A DNA stretch of 15,093 nucleotides from Clostridiaceae bacterium. GTDB taxonomy: Bacteria > Bacillota > Clostridia > Saccharofermentanales > DTU023. The position numbers were made by a program, and so were the translations under genes. Numbering within the stretch: the stretch's first letter is position 1; every line of letters begins with the position of its first letter. A model generated the notes under the pieces. It saw only the letters and a list, made by a program, of their open reading frames with translations, made no database searches and was not told where the DNA came from. The stretch covers positions 1-15,093 of the forward strand of contig JAAZJV010000172.1 in assembly GCA_012800135.1 (NCBI GenBank). The letters run 5' to 3'. Positions 1-6,673 of this stretch are shown piece after piece.

Positions 1-6
1 AAACAT
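1..6 (-). CDS. 5' end of a leftward gene, cut by the window edge
   Basis: Read on the minus strand, an AAAGAGG ribosome binding site (20-14) stands 7 bases before an ATG (6-4), and one further codon (TTT) is visible before the edge. The product therefore starts Met-Phe and nothing more can be read. A CIRCE operator lies about 270 bases upstream in this gene's orientation, so a heat-shock or chaperone gene (Hsp20, Clp ATPase or similar) is possible. That is inference from context only, and the long leader would be unusual. Confidence 0.4.
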
Positions 7-80
7 CGTTTTACCTCTTTCTCTTTGTAAGTGTAGTCTCAAGAACGCTGAGCGTGAGACATAGTGTGTTTTTTGTTGTT

Positions 81-104
81 TCGGCCTGCTTTAAAAGCAG
101 CCGA
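81..104. other. GC-rich hairpin in leader region
   Basis: TCGG-C-CTGCTTT pairs with AAAGCAG-CCGA, giving 11 pairs with a bulged C and a tiny formal loop. On the plus strand a short T-run follows (111-115). On the minus strand, the direction of the gene starting at 6, no T-run follows, so there it would be a leader structure and not a terminator. Confidence 0.35.
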
Positions 105-272
105 CGTGATTTTTGTTCTCCGTTCGATCGCCAAGGAAAACTCATTGGATGTTCTCTTCTTCAGCATCTAGGCCTGCTTTACTTGAAAACGGCTCTCGGA
201 TTTTTTCACTAAATCTATTTTAATTGACGGATGCGACAACAATGTCATGCGATTGTGACGGCGTTTGAAAAA

Positions 273-299
273 TTAGCACTCTCATGTGAAGAGTGCTAA
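273..299. promoter_or_regulatory. CIRCE operator (HrcA binding site)
   Basis: The sequence is TTAGCACTC, nine bases, GAGTGCTAA, an exact match to the CIRCE consensus bound by the heat-shock repressor HrcA in Gram-positive bacteria. The element is symmetric and does not itself tell which gene it serves. The rightward HAD gene starts 280 bases away and the leftward gene starts 267 bases away. CIRCE normally sits close to the promoter of dnaK, groE or clp operons, so the distance to both neighbours is odd. No strong promoter box was found on either strand beside it. Confidence 0.88.
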
Positions 300-503
300 T
301 TTGTTCCGGTATTCCGTTTGATTTCTGTCGGTGAACGTAAGACGATTTTTAATATGTCGAGCGTAACGGATCGCTGAACCAAGCGCAGATGGCGCAGGAA
401 AATGTTCTTGTCGCATATATTGATGAGGCTGCAGGAGGGTCTCTAATTAATTTGATGTTGCGATCAAGGTAACGTTTCTTATGGTCGCTGAACCAAATAT
501 CGG

Positions 504-509
504 TATAAT
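504..509 (+). promoter_or_regulatory. Candidate -10 box for the HAD-ribF pair
   Basis: A perfect TATAAT lies 70 bases before the HAD start codon. No good -35 box is seen at 16-18 bases upstream, so the call is weak. If it is used, the leader would be about 65 bases. Confidence 0.3.
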
Positions 510-579
510 GAACGTGGCATTGAGGCCGGTCGCGATGATTGAAAAGCACGCCGCATATACGGACAAACAAAGGAAAGAT

Positions 580-1437
580 ATGAAACCTGTCAAAATAATA
601 GCCGTTGATCTCGACGGCACATTGCTTAACAGTGAGAAAAAAGTATCGTCACAAGATCAAAAGATGATCGAAAAAGCCGCAGAATCAGGAGTTCACATTG
701 TCCCTGCAACGGGTCGTCTCTATAACGCTGTTCCGGAAGAGGTCAAGGCGCTCCAAGGTGTTCGTTATTTGATACTCGCCAACGGGGCTGTCGTTTATGA
801 TATGAAGGAGGATAGCGTCGTCTTGCGCGCAGAAATTCCAAGCGAACAGGCGGTCGCGATTTTTGACTTTTTGGACGATTATCCTTGCATCTATGGATGT
901 TATATGAACGATAAATCGTGGATGACGCATGAAGCAAGGGGGCTGATCGATCGTTACGTTCCCGAAGTCGCGTTTCGCCCATTGATTTCCGCATTTAATG
1001 AAAAAATTGACAATCTCCGCGATTTAGTCTCCTCACATGGCACTGATGTTCAGAAAATTCAACTGTTTACGGACGATGCGTCTCTGATTGATCAGCTTCT
1101 CGTTCAGATTCCTCAAGAGTTTCCTGACGTTGTTACGACATCTTCGATCCGACACAACGTTGAGATCAACGCTGTGTCGGCACAAAAGGGTGTTGCGCTT
1201 ATTAGGCTCGCTGAGCTTTTAGGTATCGATAAAAAGATGACGATGGCCATCGGCGACGCTATCAACGATCTTGACATGATTAAATCAGCCGGTGTTGGTG
1301 TCGCTATGGCTAACGCGTTTTCTCGGGAAGTCAAGGAGGCTGCCGATTATATCACATCGGACTGTGATCATGGTGGCGTTGCCGAAGCCATAGCAAAATT
1401 CTGTTTTTTAGAGGAGAGAACCGATGACCATGCGTGA
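580..1437 (+). CDS. Cof-type HAD-IIB family phosphatase
   Basis: This is a 285-residue cytosolic hydrolase of the haloacid dehalogenase superfamily, Cof/YidA-like subfamily, which dephosphorylates small phosphorylated metabolites such as sugar phosphates. Motif I is DLDGT (Asp10 and Asp12, nucleophile and acid/base). Motif II is the Thr in PATGR near residue 46. The C-terminal motif GDAINDLDM supplies the Mg-binding acids. Between them lies a C2-type cap, as expected for IIB members. The start at 580 is chosen because AAAGGAAAG lies just upstream and homology begins there. The frame stays open back to 481, but that extension is not family-like. Its end overlaps the ribF-like gene by 14 bases, indicating translational coupling. 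The exact substrate cannot be read from the sequence. Confidence 0.9.
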   Translation: MKPVKIIAVDLDGTLLNSEKKVSSQDQKMIEKAAESGVHIVPATGRLYNAVPEEVKALQGVRYLILANGAVVYDMKEDSVVLRAEIPSEQAVAIFDFLDDYPCIYGCYMNDKSWMTHEARGLIDRYVPEVAFRPLISAFNEKIDNLRDLVSSHGTDVQKIQLFTDDASLIDQLLVQIPQEFPDVVTTSSIRHNVEINAVSAQKGVALIRLAELLGIDKKMTMAIGDAINDLDMIKSAGVGVAMANAFSREVKEAADYITSDCDHGGVAEAIAKFCFLEERTDDHA

Positions 1438-2389
1438 CCACAAAACACATGCATCTCAAGACTGGGAACAAATGGATTCTTTTTTCCGAAAAGATGAATC
1501 TTGCGCCGTCGCGATCGGCTTTTTCGATGGAGTACATCGAGGCCACAAAGCGGTGATACGTCGTCTCGTCGACGTTGCTCGAGAGACTTCGTTGCCATCA
1601 GTTGTAGTTATTCTCATTCCCAATGAACGGTTGATTAAAGAACGCAAGAGACTCTGCACGCTTGAAGATTGTTTTAATATGATCCTTGACCTAGGAGTCG
1701 ATATCATCATGCCGATGCCGTGGAGTGAAAAAAAACCTTCCGATTTTCCCGTGTCAGAAAATGAGACATGTGCCGCTGAATCTGTGACTTGTGGTCACAG
1801 CGCAATCAACGACATCCAAGCGTTGTTTGAGCAGATCGGCGCCCAAGTTTTCGTCACGGGAAATCCCGACCAAATTACACTGGAAGACGTTAAGACGGTC
1901 GCCGTTGAGACGGTTATGCACAGCGGTTTGCCTGTCACAACGGATCGAATCTTAAAAGCATTGCAATCCGGGAAAATGGAAGAAGTTCAAGAGTATCTTG
2001 GGCGAACGCATTATTACTACGGCCGAGTGATCCCGGGAGCCGGGCGGGGAAGAACGGTTGGCATGCCAACCGCCAACATGACCGTGGCGCCAGGACTGCA
2101 ACTTCCCGCATTCGGCGTCTACGCAACAAGGATCAAAGTACGTAATCGCTGGTATGAGGGGCTGACGAATATCGGAAACCGTCCAACGGTTGACGCGTCC
2201 GAAAAAGTGACGGTTGAAACCCATATCTTAGATTTTGACGATGCTATTTATGGGGAGGAAGTTATATTAGAGATTCATGCCTACATTCGACCTACCCTCA
2301 AATTCGACAGCATTATAGACGTTCGCGATCAAGTCAAACGCGACATTGCGGCTGCCGGTACTATTCATGGCCGCGAGCAGATTGAATAG
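1424..2389 (+). CDS. ribF: RibF-like riboflavin kinase with divergent FAD synthetase domain
   Basis: The 321-residue protein has the two-domain layout of bacterial RibF (FMN adenylyltransferase, then riboflavin kinase). The kinase half, from about residue 193, is well conserved: GRVIPGAGRGRTVGMPTAN, GVYATRI, NIGNRPT and the YGEE/FDS region. It should convert riboflavin to FMN with ATP. The N-terminal half keeps GFFDGVHRGH, but the family's TFDPHP is ILIPNE, the VxGxDFxFG segment is missing (VFVTGNPDQ in its place), and ISSTRIR is VTTDRIL. FAD-forming activity is therefore doubtful. GAGGAGAG (1411-1418) precedes the start, which lies inside the end of the HAD gene, so the two are coupled. The last codons and the stop lie in a repeat that recurs downstream. 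Identity is confident; bifunctionality is not. Confidence 0.88.
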   Translation: MTMRDHKTHASQDWEQMDSFFRKDESCAVAIGFFDGVHRGHKAVIRRLVDVARETSLPSVVVILIPNERLIKERKRLCTLEDCFNMILDLGVDIIMPMPWSEKKPSDFPVSENETCAAESVTCGHSAINDIQALFEQIGAQVFVTGNPDQITLEDVKTVAVETVMHSGLPVTTDRILKALQSGKMEEVQEYLGRTHYYYGRVIPGAGRGRTVGMPTANMTVAPGLQLPAFGVYATRIKVRNRWYEGLTNIGNRPTVDASEKVTVETHILDFDDAIYGEEVILEIHAYIRPTLKFDSIIDVRDQVKRDIAAAGTIHGREQIE

Positions 2390-2460
2390 GACTACGATAC
2401 GAGCGAACTTGTTGAAGAACTGTTGCCAGAACTAGTCATGGCCGCGAGCAGATTGAATAG
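2361..2460 (+). repeat. Direct repeat of the ribF-like 3' end
   Basis: Positions 2361-2389 (the last codons plus stop of the ribF-like gene) recur at 2432-2460 with a single mismatch (28 of 29 bases; 25 consecutive bases identical). The offset is 71 bases, so 42 unrelated bases lie between the copies. The second copy is in a different reading frame. The frame of the gene stays open after its stop codon to about 2529, encoding a charged, leucine-rich stretch. Confidence 0.9.
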
Positions 2461-2493
2461 AGTTAATCAGTATAATTACATTCGTCCTGCGGA

Positions 2494-2525
2494 CTCTGCC
2501 GGACAGAGAGGGCGATGTTTTATTT
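2494..2525 (+). terminator. Weak terminator-like hairpin after the ribF-like gene
   Basis: CTCTG (2494-2498) pairs with CAGAG (2504-2508) around a 5-base loop, and a T-rich tract appears from about 2517. The stem is short, and an overlapping GTCC/GGAC hairpin (2484-2494) competes with it. Termination efficiency is doubtful. Confidence 0.25.
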
Positions 2526-2654
2526 TGTATTAATGTGATACCATTATTCACGTGAAAAGCCGACTATGATCATGAAAATATGACGGCACGATGTCTATAC
2601 AATCGATGAGGCCGATGTGAAAAAGTTATTCATAATCCGCGAAAGGGGTAGACC

Positions 2655-3854
2655 ATGAATATTTCAAAACGCAGTGCTACTTTGCAGTCTTCGCCCATTC
2701 GAAAGCTTGTGCCTTACGCCAATGAGGCAAAGAAATGCGGTGTGCACGTGTACCATCTCAACATTGGACAGCCCGATATTGAGACGCCGAAAGTTTTTAT
2801 GGAAGCCGTCAAAAAAAGTGACTTCTCCGTTTTGGCATACGCCGATTCACACGGCTGGGAACCGCTTCGTGAGAGTATCGCTGCCTACTATCAGCGTATT
2901 GGCCTGACGTACGAGACGAAAGACATCATCATTACAAACGGCGGAAGTGAGGCGTTGCAATGGGCTTTCATGATCTGTTGCGACCCGGGCGAAGAAATCC
3001 TTGTCCCGGAACCCTTTTATACGAATTACCGCGGATTCGCGTTGCCGTATACGGTGGAACTCAAACCGATCCCGACGAGACCGGAAAATGCCTTTGCTTT
3101 CCCTGATGACGCGACATTGGAAGCACGGATCACTAATAAGACGCGCGGCATCGCGCTTTCCAATCCTGGCAATCCGACCGGCGTCGTCTATTCGAAAGAC
3201 GAAGTACGCCGTATCACCGATATTGCGATACGGCACAATCTATTTATTATTGCCGACGAAGTGTACCGGGAGTTTTGCTACGATGGTCAAGAGGCGACGA
3301 GCTTCGCGTCTATGACCGACGCGCTCGATCACATCATTCTTTGCGACAGCGTTTCGAAGCGTTTCTCCGCTTGCGGCGCGCGTATCGGCTCAATCGCGAG
3401 CCATAACCGCGATGTCATCAATGCCGCGCTCAAACTGGGTCAGGCGAGACTTTGCTGCCCGACGCTGGAAATGATCGGAGCAAAAGCGCTGTATGACTTG
3501 GAATCGGACTATTTTGTGCCGATTCGTGAACGCTATGAAAGACGTCGCAACATTATGATTGACGCTCTGCAGGAGATGGAGGGAGTCCTCTGTGAAAAAC
3601 CGGGCGGCGCTTTTTACGCGATCGCGAAGCTGCCGGTCGACAACGCTGAGAAGTTTGCGCTCTGGCTTCTGAATGATTTCCGAGAAGATGGAAAGACGGT
3701 CATGCTTGCGCCGGCTGAGCACTTCTATCAGACGCCAAACCAAGGCGTGGACGAAGTGCGTCTCGCATACGTTTTGAATACGGATGATCTCGCAGATGCC
3801 ATGCGTGTTCTTGACAGCGCGCTTAAGCAATATCCCGGAAGAGTTTTGCGCTGA
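2655..3854 (+). CDS. PLP-dependent aminotransferase, class I/II (AspC/PatA-like)
   Basis: This 399-residue cytosolic enzyme is of fold-type I and transfers amino groups between an amino acid and a 2-oxo acid using pyridoxal phosphate. The internal aldimine lysine is Lys235 in SVSKRFSACGARIG. The cofactor pocket is marked by SNPGNPTG (169-176), DEVY (Asp201 and Tyr204) and the GGSEAL loop near 96-101. The C-terminal EVRLAY supplies the Arg expected to bind the substrate carboxylate. The length is typical for the family. GAAAGGGG lies upstream of the ATG at a workable distance. The 265-base gap before it has a TACAAT box (2598-2603) without a clear -35. Substrate preference (aspartate, aromatic or other) cannot be assigned. 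Confidence 0.92.
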   Translation: MNISKRSATLQSSPIRKLVPYANEAKKCGVHVYHLNIGQPDIETPKVFMEAVKKSDFSVLAYADSHGWEPLRESIAAYYQRIGLTYETKDIIITNGGSEALQWAFMICCDPGEEILVPEPFYTNYRGFALPYTVELKPIPTRPENAFAFPDDATLEARITNKTRGIALSNPGNPTGVVYSKDEVRRITDIAIRHNLFIIADEVYREFCYDGQEATSFASMTDALDHIILCDSVSKRFSACGARIGSIASHNRDVINAALKLGQARLCCPTLEMIGAKALYDLESDYFVPIRERYERRRNIMIDALQEMEGVLCEKPGGAFYAIAKLPVDNAEKFALWLLNDFREDGKTVMLAPAEHFYQTPNQGVDEVRLAYVLNTDDLADAMRVLDSALKQYPGRVLR

Positions 3855-4143
3855 CGTTACGTGCAATTCCATATTTAAATCGCGCAAATCAAAAAGAAAG
3901 ATCGCGATGACACATGATCCAATGCGGGGCATGTAACGTTTAGAGCGCGTTTTATAGGATACAATTCTCGTCACATTTGTCCGAGAGTGTCTTGCGGATT
4001 TTCCCGATGGACTAAGAGTTGACGTAGGGGGCATGATGACGTCACACTGTTTTCTCGGTATCGAACGTTATTTCGACACAAGAACCTAAGCACAGATCGA
4101 CTGATTATTTCTTGTCGAGACTGTAATATCATGTCGCCGGATC
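3855..4143. other. Intergenic gap, little recognised
   Basis: A long minus-strand frame here is only the continuation of a shadow of the aminotransferase gene. A possible -10 TACAAT (3960-3965) and a TGTAATAT (4122-4129) are seen without good -35 boxes. No clear terminator follows the aminotransferase. Confidence 0.5.
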
Positions 4144-5172
4144 ATGGAGTCAGGGTTTTTGCATATGTACAACAAATCAGATCATCAAAGGTTTTTTTAT
4201 AGCGCGACCGATCATAAAGCGGTGAGTCGTTGTTTTCACAACATATCTCTTTTCAAAGGCTGGACATTAGGTGAATGTGTCATGGCAAAACAAGAAGGTT
4301 CATTGGCCATCTATCAGGCGACAAATCGTGACGGATATCCGTTCCTGATTTACGCCACCCCTATTCGTGATTGGGGCAGAAAAGAGCGAATTCTTCAGCA
4401 TGTTGGCCGAGTGAACTCTGTGCTGGCACAAGGATCATTTCGGTATAACGATTGTGAACCAATGATTCAGCAACCTACATGGATTCGCTCAGGCGTTTTT
4501 TTCTTCGGTATTACGCCTGATCGAGGATTGCAGCCTATATTCGAGATGATTTCATTTGTCAATCGATCGAGTTTTATTTTGAATACGATTCATATTACGG
4601 CACTGTTTCGTTTTCTAGAATGCGGTGTCTGGCCTTTCACTCGCGAAGAAGAGGGCAGTGAAGGCTTGCTCGATAATGCGGCGAGGTTGTATGACAAGGT
4701 TGCTCCGAGACTCCATAACGCTTCGGAAATATCGAGACGCTGGGAGAGTTTTTATTTGCGCAATGCTGAGACGACTGTCCGAACACACGATTTTACGCCG
4801 ATTTACACGATTGGTGATTATCTTTCAGAATGTCTGGTGTACTGTCCGGAACGTGAAACACTCTATCTTGAAGGTGCATTTTCTTTTTCTCCGGGCACAC
4901 GCGGTGATGATCTCTGCTATCTTTTATTTTTGTCCAGGAGGCAATCTCCACAAGACAAACAGTATCTTGTTGATTTATATTTTCATTTGGACGTGCCTAG
5001 TCATTTTTTTACGTACCTTTCCTATAAGCATATGACTCACTTGTTGGAACAAATCGCCGACAGTGTCATCGGGTCAAGGGAGGAAAAGATCGGTCGAGAG
5101 GAACTGCGTCTATTTTCTGAGTCTCGGGAAGGCTTTCGAACTCCGGTGCCTGTTTGGTATAAACCATCTTAA
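4144..5172 (+). CDS. Unrecognised protein with faint kinase-like motifs
   Basis: I do not recognise this family. The 342-residue protein has no signal peptide or obvious membrane segment, is rich in aromatic residues, and is more AT-rich than its neighbours. Residues 51-73 (GSLAIYQATNRDGYPFLIYATPI) resemble a protein-kinase N-lobe strand pair with the usual lysine replaced. IGDYLSEC (223-230) followed by LYLEGAFSFSPGTRGDDLCYLL (240-261) recalls the HGDxxxxN, IDxE and GDPxxDLA blocks of aminoglycoside/choline kinases, with His, Asn and the metal-binding Asp all substituted. A catalytically dead kinase-fold protein is one reading; chance likeness is another. The start is uncertain: no ribosome binding site precedes 4144, Met8 (4165) is possible, and an in-frame ATG at 4282 has a good AGGTGA seven bases upstream. 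A terminator follows at 5225, so it may be monocistronic. Confidence 0.75.
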   Translation: MESGFLHMYNKSDHQRFFYSATDHKAVSRCFHNISLFKGWTLGECVMAKQEGSLAIYQATNRDGYPFLIYATPIRDWGRKERILQHVGRVNSVLAQGSFRYNDCEPMIQQPTWIRSGVFFFGITPDRGLQPIFEMISFVNRSSFILNTIHITALFRFLECGVWPFTREEEGSEGLLDNAARLYDKVAPRLHNASEISRRWESFYLRNAETTVRTHDFTPIYTIGDYLSECLVYCPERETLYLEGAFSFSPGTRGDDLCYLLFLSRRQSPQDKQYLVDLYFHLDVPSHFFTYLSYKHMTHLLEQIADSVIGSREEKIGREELRLFSESREGFRTPVPVWYKPS

Positions 5173-5224
5173 TGGGTATTGCCTCATTGCTAGATTAGGA
5201 TAGATATCAACAAAACTTATAGAC

Positions 5225-5250
5225 GCTTGCTTTGTAAGGGAAGCTTTTTT
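5225..5250 (+). terminator. Rho-independent terminator
   Basis: GCTTGCTT (5225-5232) pairs with AGGGAAGC (5237-5244), with one mismatch and one G-T pair around a four-base loop, and is followed directly by six T. It lies 52 bases after the stop of the unrecognised gene. Confidence 0.7.
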
Positions 5251-5481
5251 CTCACATAATAAATAAGAAAGTGCGAATGATATGATACAAAATGATGTTT
5301 TATGGAAAATGAGAAGTAAGTGCATAATTTATGTGTAAAATGCGAATTAATAGCGTCCCGCAGCGTCTCACATTTTTATGGTCTCAGAAATTATCATTAT
5401 ATTATATAAGGGCATCTCGAAGAGGACATGCGTGTATCTTACATGAAAGAGAATAATTCATAGCATGATCATCTGATTTAT

Positions 5482-5582
5482 TAATATGAACAATGTGTAA
5501 AACATCTGTAATATGAACAATTATTAGTTTACTGTTCATTTAATAGTATTACAGGAATGTTTTTTACAATAATTTGTTCATT
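5482..5582. repeat. Large AT-rich dyad with direct repeats, candidate operator
   Basis: Left-arm blocks TGTAAAACAT (5496-5505), CTGTAATA (5506-5513) and ATGAACA (5513-5519) are mirrored in order by TGTTCAT (5533-5539), TATTACAG (5547-5554) and ATGTTTTTTACA (5557-5568). TAATATGAACAAT occurs twice, at 5482-5494 and 5509-5521, 27 bases apart. A further inverted TTGTTCAT lies at 5574-5581. It sits just upstream of the regulator's promoter boxes, so an operator for the XRE protein is a natural guess. Confidence 0.6.
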
Positions 5583-5620
5583 GTTTTCAATTGCGCAGAT
5601 ATAATTCATTGGTCTATAAT
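5577..5620 (+). promoter_or_regulatory. Candidate promoter(s) of the XRE regulator
   Basis: Two perfect TATAAT boxes lie at 5600-5605 and 5615-5620. The upstream candidates at proper distance are poor: TTCATT at 5577-5582 (17-base spacing) and TTGCGC at 5591-5596 (18-base spacing). Either would give a leader of about 150-170 bases. Confidence 0.4.
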
Positions 5621-5780
5621 CCTAATGTTTACATTATATAAAAAATATTGCTTCGTGGAAGAACTTGTCATTGTAATAGCTTATAATATATTAAGAATGA
5701 CATGTTATTTGTCCACAAAGATGAAGATAACGGTTTGGTTCTTCGGGCCAATAGAATATAGAAAAAAGGAGCATGAAAAG

Positions 5781-6260
5781 ATGAATGGTATTAAGTACTT
5801 CAGAAAAAAGAATAGGATGACTCAGAGCAATCTTGCTAAGATGTTGGATGTAACACAGACGTCCGTCAGTCAGTGGGAGAGCGGACGGAATTATCCCGAC
5901 ATTAAAACTGCGAAGCGTTTGGCAGAGCTTTTCTCGGCTTCACTCGATCAAATTCTCGGAACGGTCGATATGGCTGAAGAGGATCTGTTGATGGCGCCTA
6001 GCAAAAAGCGAATCATACTGGAAGCAAGAGAAGACCTCGATGAGAAGGAAGTCGTGCTTCTAGAGCAGAAAATGCGTTTGGTTGAGTTGATGGATAAGCT
6101 TTCACCGCTTGCACGTCAGCGTGTGATTGACCGGGCTGAAATCTATTATGAAATTCAGAATTGTGAAGCCGCCAATGCGGCCATAGCGCAAAAGGCGTCA
6201 CCTGCCTCCGGTTCAGCAAGCGAAGAGTCGGAGACCGAAGAGGTTGACGCTGAAGTCTGA
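5781..6260 (+). CDS. XRE-family helix-turn-helix regulator
   Basis: This is a 159-residue DNA-binding protein. Residues 1-60 form a Cro/CI-type HTH domain: KYFRKKNRMTQSNLAKMLDV, then TQTSVSQWESG as turn and recognition helix, then AKRLAELFSASLDQILG. Residues 60-130 are charged and helical, perhaps for dimerisation, and the tail is acidic and low-complexity (Ala/Ser/Glu). The start at 5781 follows AAGGAG (5766-5771) with a 9-base spacing. A three-codon frame ATG-AAA-AGA-TGA (5773-5784) overlaps it, so the ribosome binding site could also serve that. The dyad upstream suggests autoregulation. No partner toxin, phage or ICE gene is beside it. The neighbouring targets could be the unrecognised gene at 4144 or the RNA-like unit downstream; both are guesses. 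Confidence 0.88.
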   Translation: MNGIKYFRKKNRMTQSNLAKMLDVTQTSVSQWESGRNYPDIKTAKRLAELFSASLDQILGTVDMAEEDLLMAPSKKRIILEAREDLDEKEVVLLEQKMRLVELMDKLSPLARQRVIDRAEIYYEIQNCEAANAAIAQKASPASGSASEESETEEVDAEV

Positions 6261-6331
6261 AACCGTTTCTTTGCTTCTAATAAATAAATTAACACTCAAT
6301 TTCATTGCAGTTGCACGATGAGATGTCTTGA

Positions 6332-6360
6332 TTGACAGGGTTAGCTTGTGATGGTAGTAT
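6332..6360 (+). promoter_or_regulatory. Strong sigma-A type promoter
   Basis: A consensus -35 TTGACA (6332-6337), exactly 17 bases, then TAGTAT (6355-6360). This is the best -35 in the window. Transcription would begin near 6367, directly before the structured region, and no gene starts nearby. Confidence 0.7.
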
Positions 6361-6485
6361 AAAAATCACCTCGAAGATGCCATTAGGCGGAACGGTCACC
6401 GGATTTGTGTGATGGGCGTTGATATGGCATATGAGGATGAAAGCCTCGAAGACCGCATTCGGGCAGATAAGATCTCCGCAGCGAT

Positions 6486-6515
6486 GGGTCGCTAACCCTT
6501 TTTCTCTTTTCTTTT
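6486..6515 (+). terminator. Alternative hairpin with pyrimidine tract
   Basis: GGGT (6486-6489) can pair with ACCC (6495-6498) and is followed by a 17-base run of T and C. This excludes the overlapping AGCGA/TCGCT hairpin. It could act as a conditional terminator inside the RNA-like unit, with helix C closing around it as the alternative fold. The four-pair stem makes it weak. Confidence 0.3.
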
Positions 6516-6640
6516 GGCGGAGGATCTTACGATAAAGCCTATATGCCACAGCAGGATTTCGGACCGGGCACATCCAAGAAGACATCGGACTTCAAGCCGG
6601 TCAGCGGTCGACACATTGAGGCAAGGAAGGAGGCCGTACT

Positions 6641-6673
6641 TTGAAAGTACACCTCGAAGAGACGGGCAGATAG
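6641..6673 (+). CDS. Possible 10-codon leader peptide
   Basis: A perfect AAGGAGG (6627-6633) lies seven bases before a TTG that opens a ten-codon frame (MKVHLEETGR) ending in TAG at 6671. The site is partly sequestered in the 6630-6655 hairpin, and the frame runs into the 6662-6708 hairpin, an arrangement like an attenuator. It may simply be a purine-rich part of the RNA. Confidence 0.2.
   Translation: MKVHLEETGR

Larger units (their letters stand above)
7..579. other. Long intergenic region with CIRCE element
   Basis: No convincing gene is present between the leftward start at 6 and the HAD gene at 580. The region holds a hairpin (81-104), an 11-base direct repeat GGCCTGCTTTA (83-93 and 171-181), the CIRCE element (273-299) and a 12-base direct repeat TCGCTGAACCAA (371-382 and 485-496). 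A candidate -35 TTGACG lies at 224-229 on the plus strand, but its matching -10 is poor. A 27-codon open frame at 389-472 lacks a ribosome binding site. Confidence 0.6.
5251..5780. other. AT-rich intergenic region before the XRE gene
   Basis: No gene is seen. The left half (5251-5480) shows nothing recognisable. The right half holds the large dyad (5496-5568) with flanking TAATATGAACAAT copies, two TATAAT boxes, and the regulator's ribosome binding site. An open frame from a TTG at 5574 runs into the regulator but has no ribosome binding site and is AT-rich, so it is not taken as its true start. Confidence 0.6.

Noticed and set aside
389..472. 27-codon plus-strand frame upstream of the HAD gene
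   Set aside because: No ribosome binding site, and too short to judge without homologues.
3390..4034. 214-codon minus-strand frame
   Set aside because: It is mostly antisense to the aminotransferase gene, whose motifs are intact on the plus strand; it looks like a codon-bias shadow.
4034..4050. TGACGTCA palindrome as a regulatory site
   Set aside because: An eight-base palindrome is expected by chance in a window this size, and no known bacterial regulator can be assigned.
5574..5780. N-terminal extension of the XRE regulator
   Set aside because: The region is AT-rich, contains the TATAAT boxes and lacks a ribosome binding site. A good AAGGAG precedes the ATG at 5781, where the HTH domain begins.
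6289..6585. Minus-strand 98-codon frame with Cys-rich end
   Set aside because: No ribosome binding site or recognisable domain. It overlies the promoter and the main helices, and several frames are open here by base composition.
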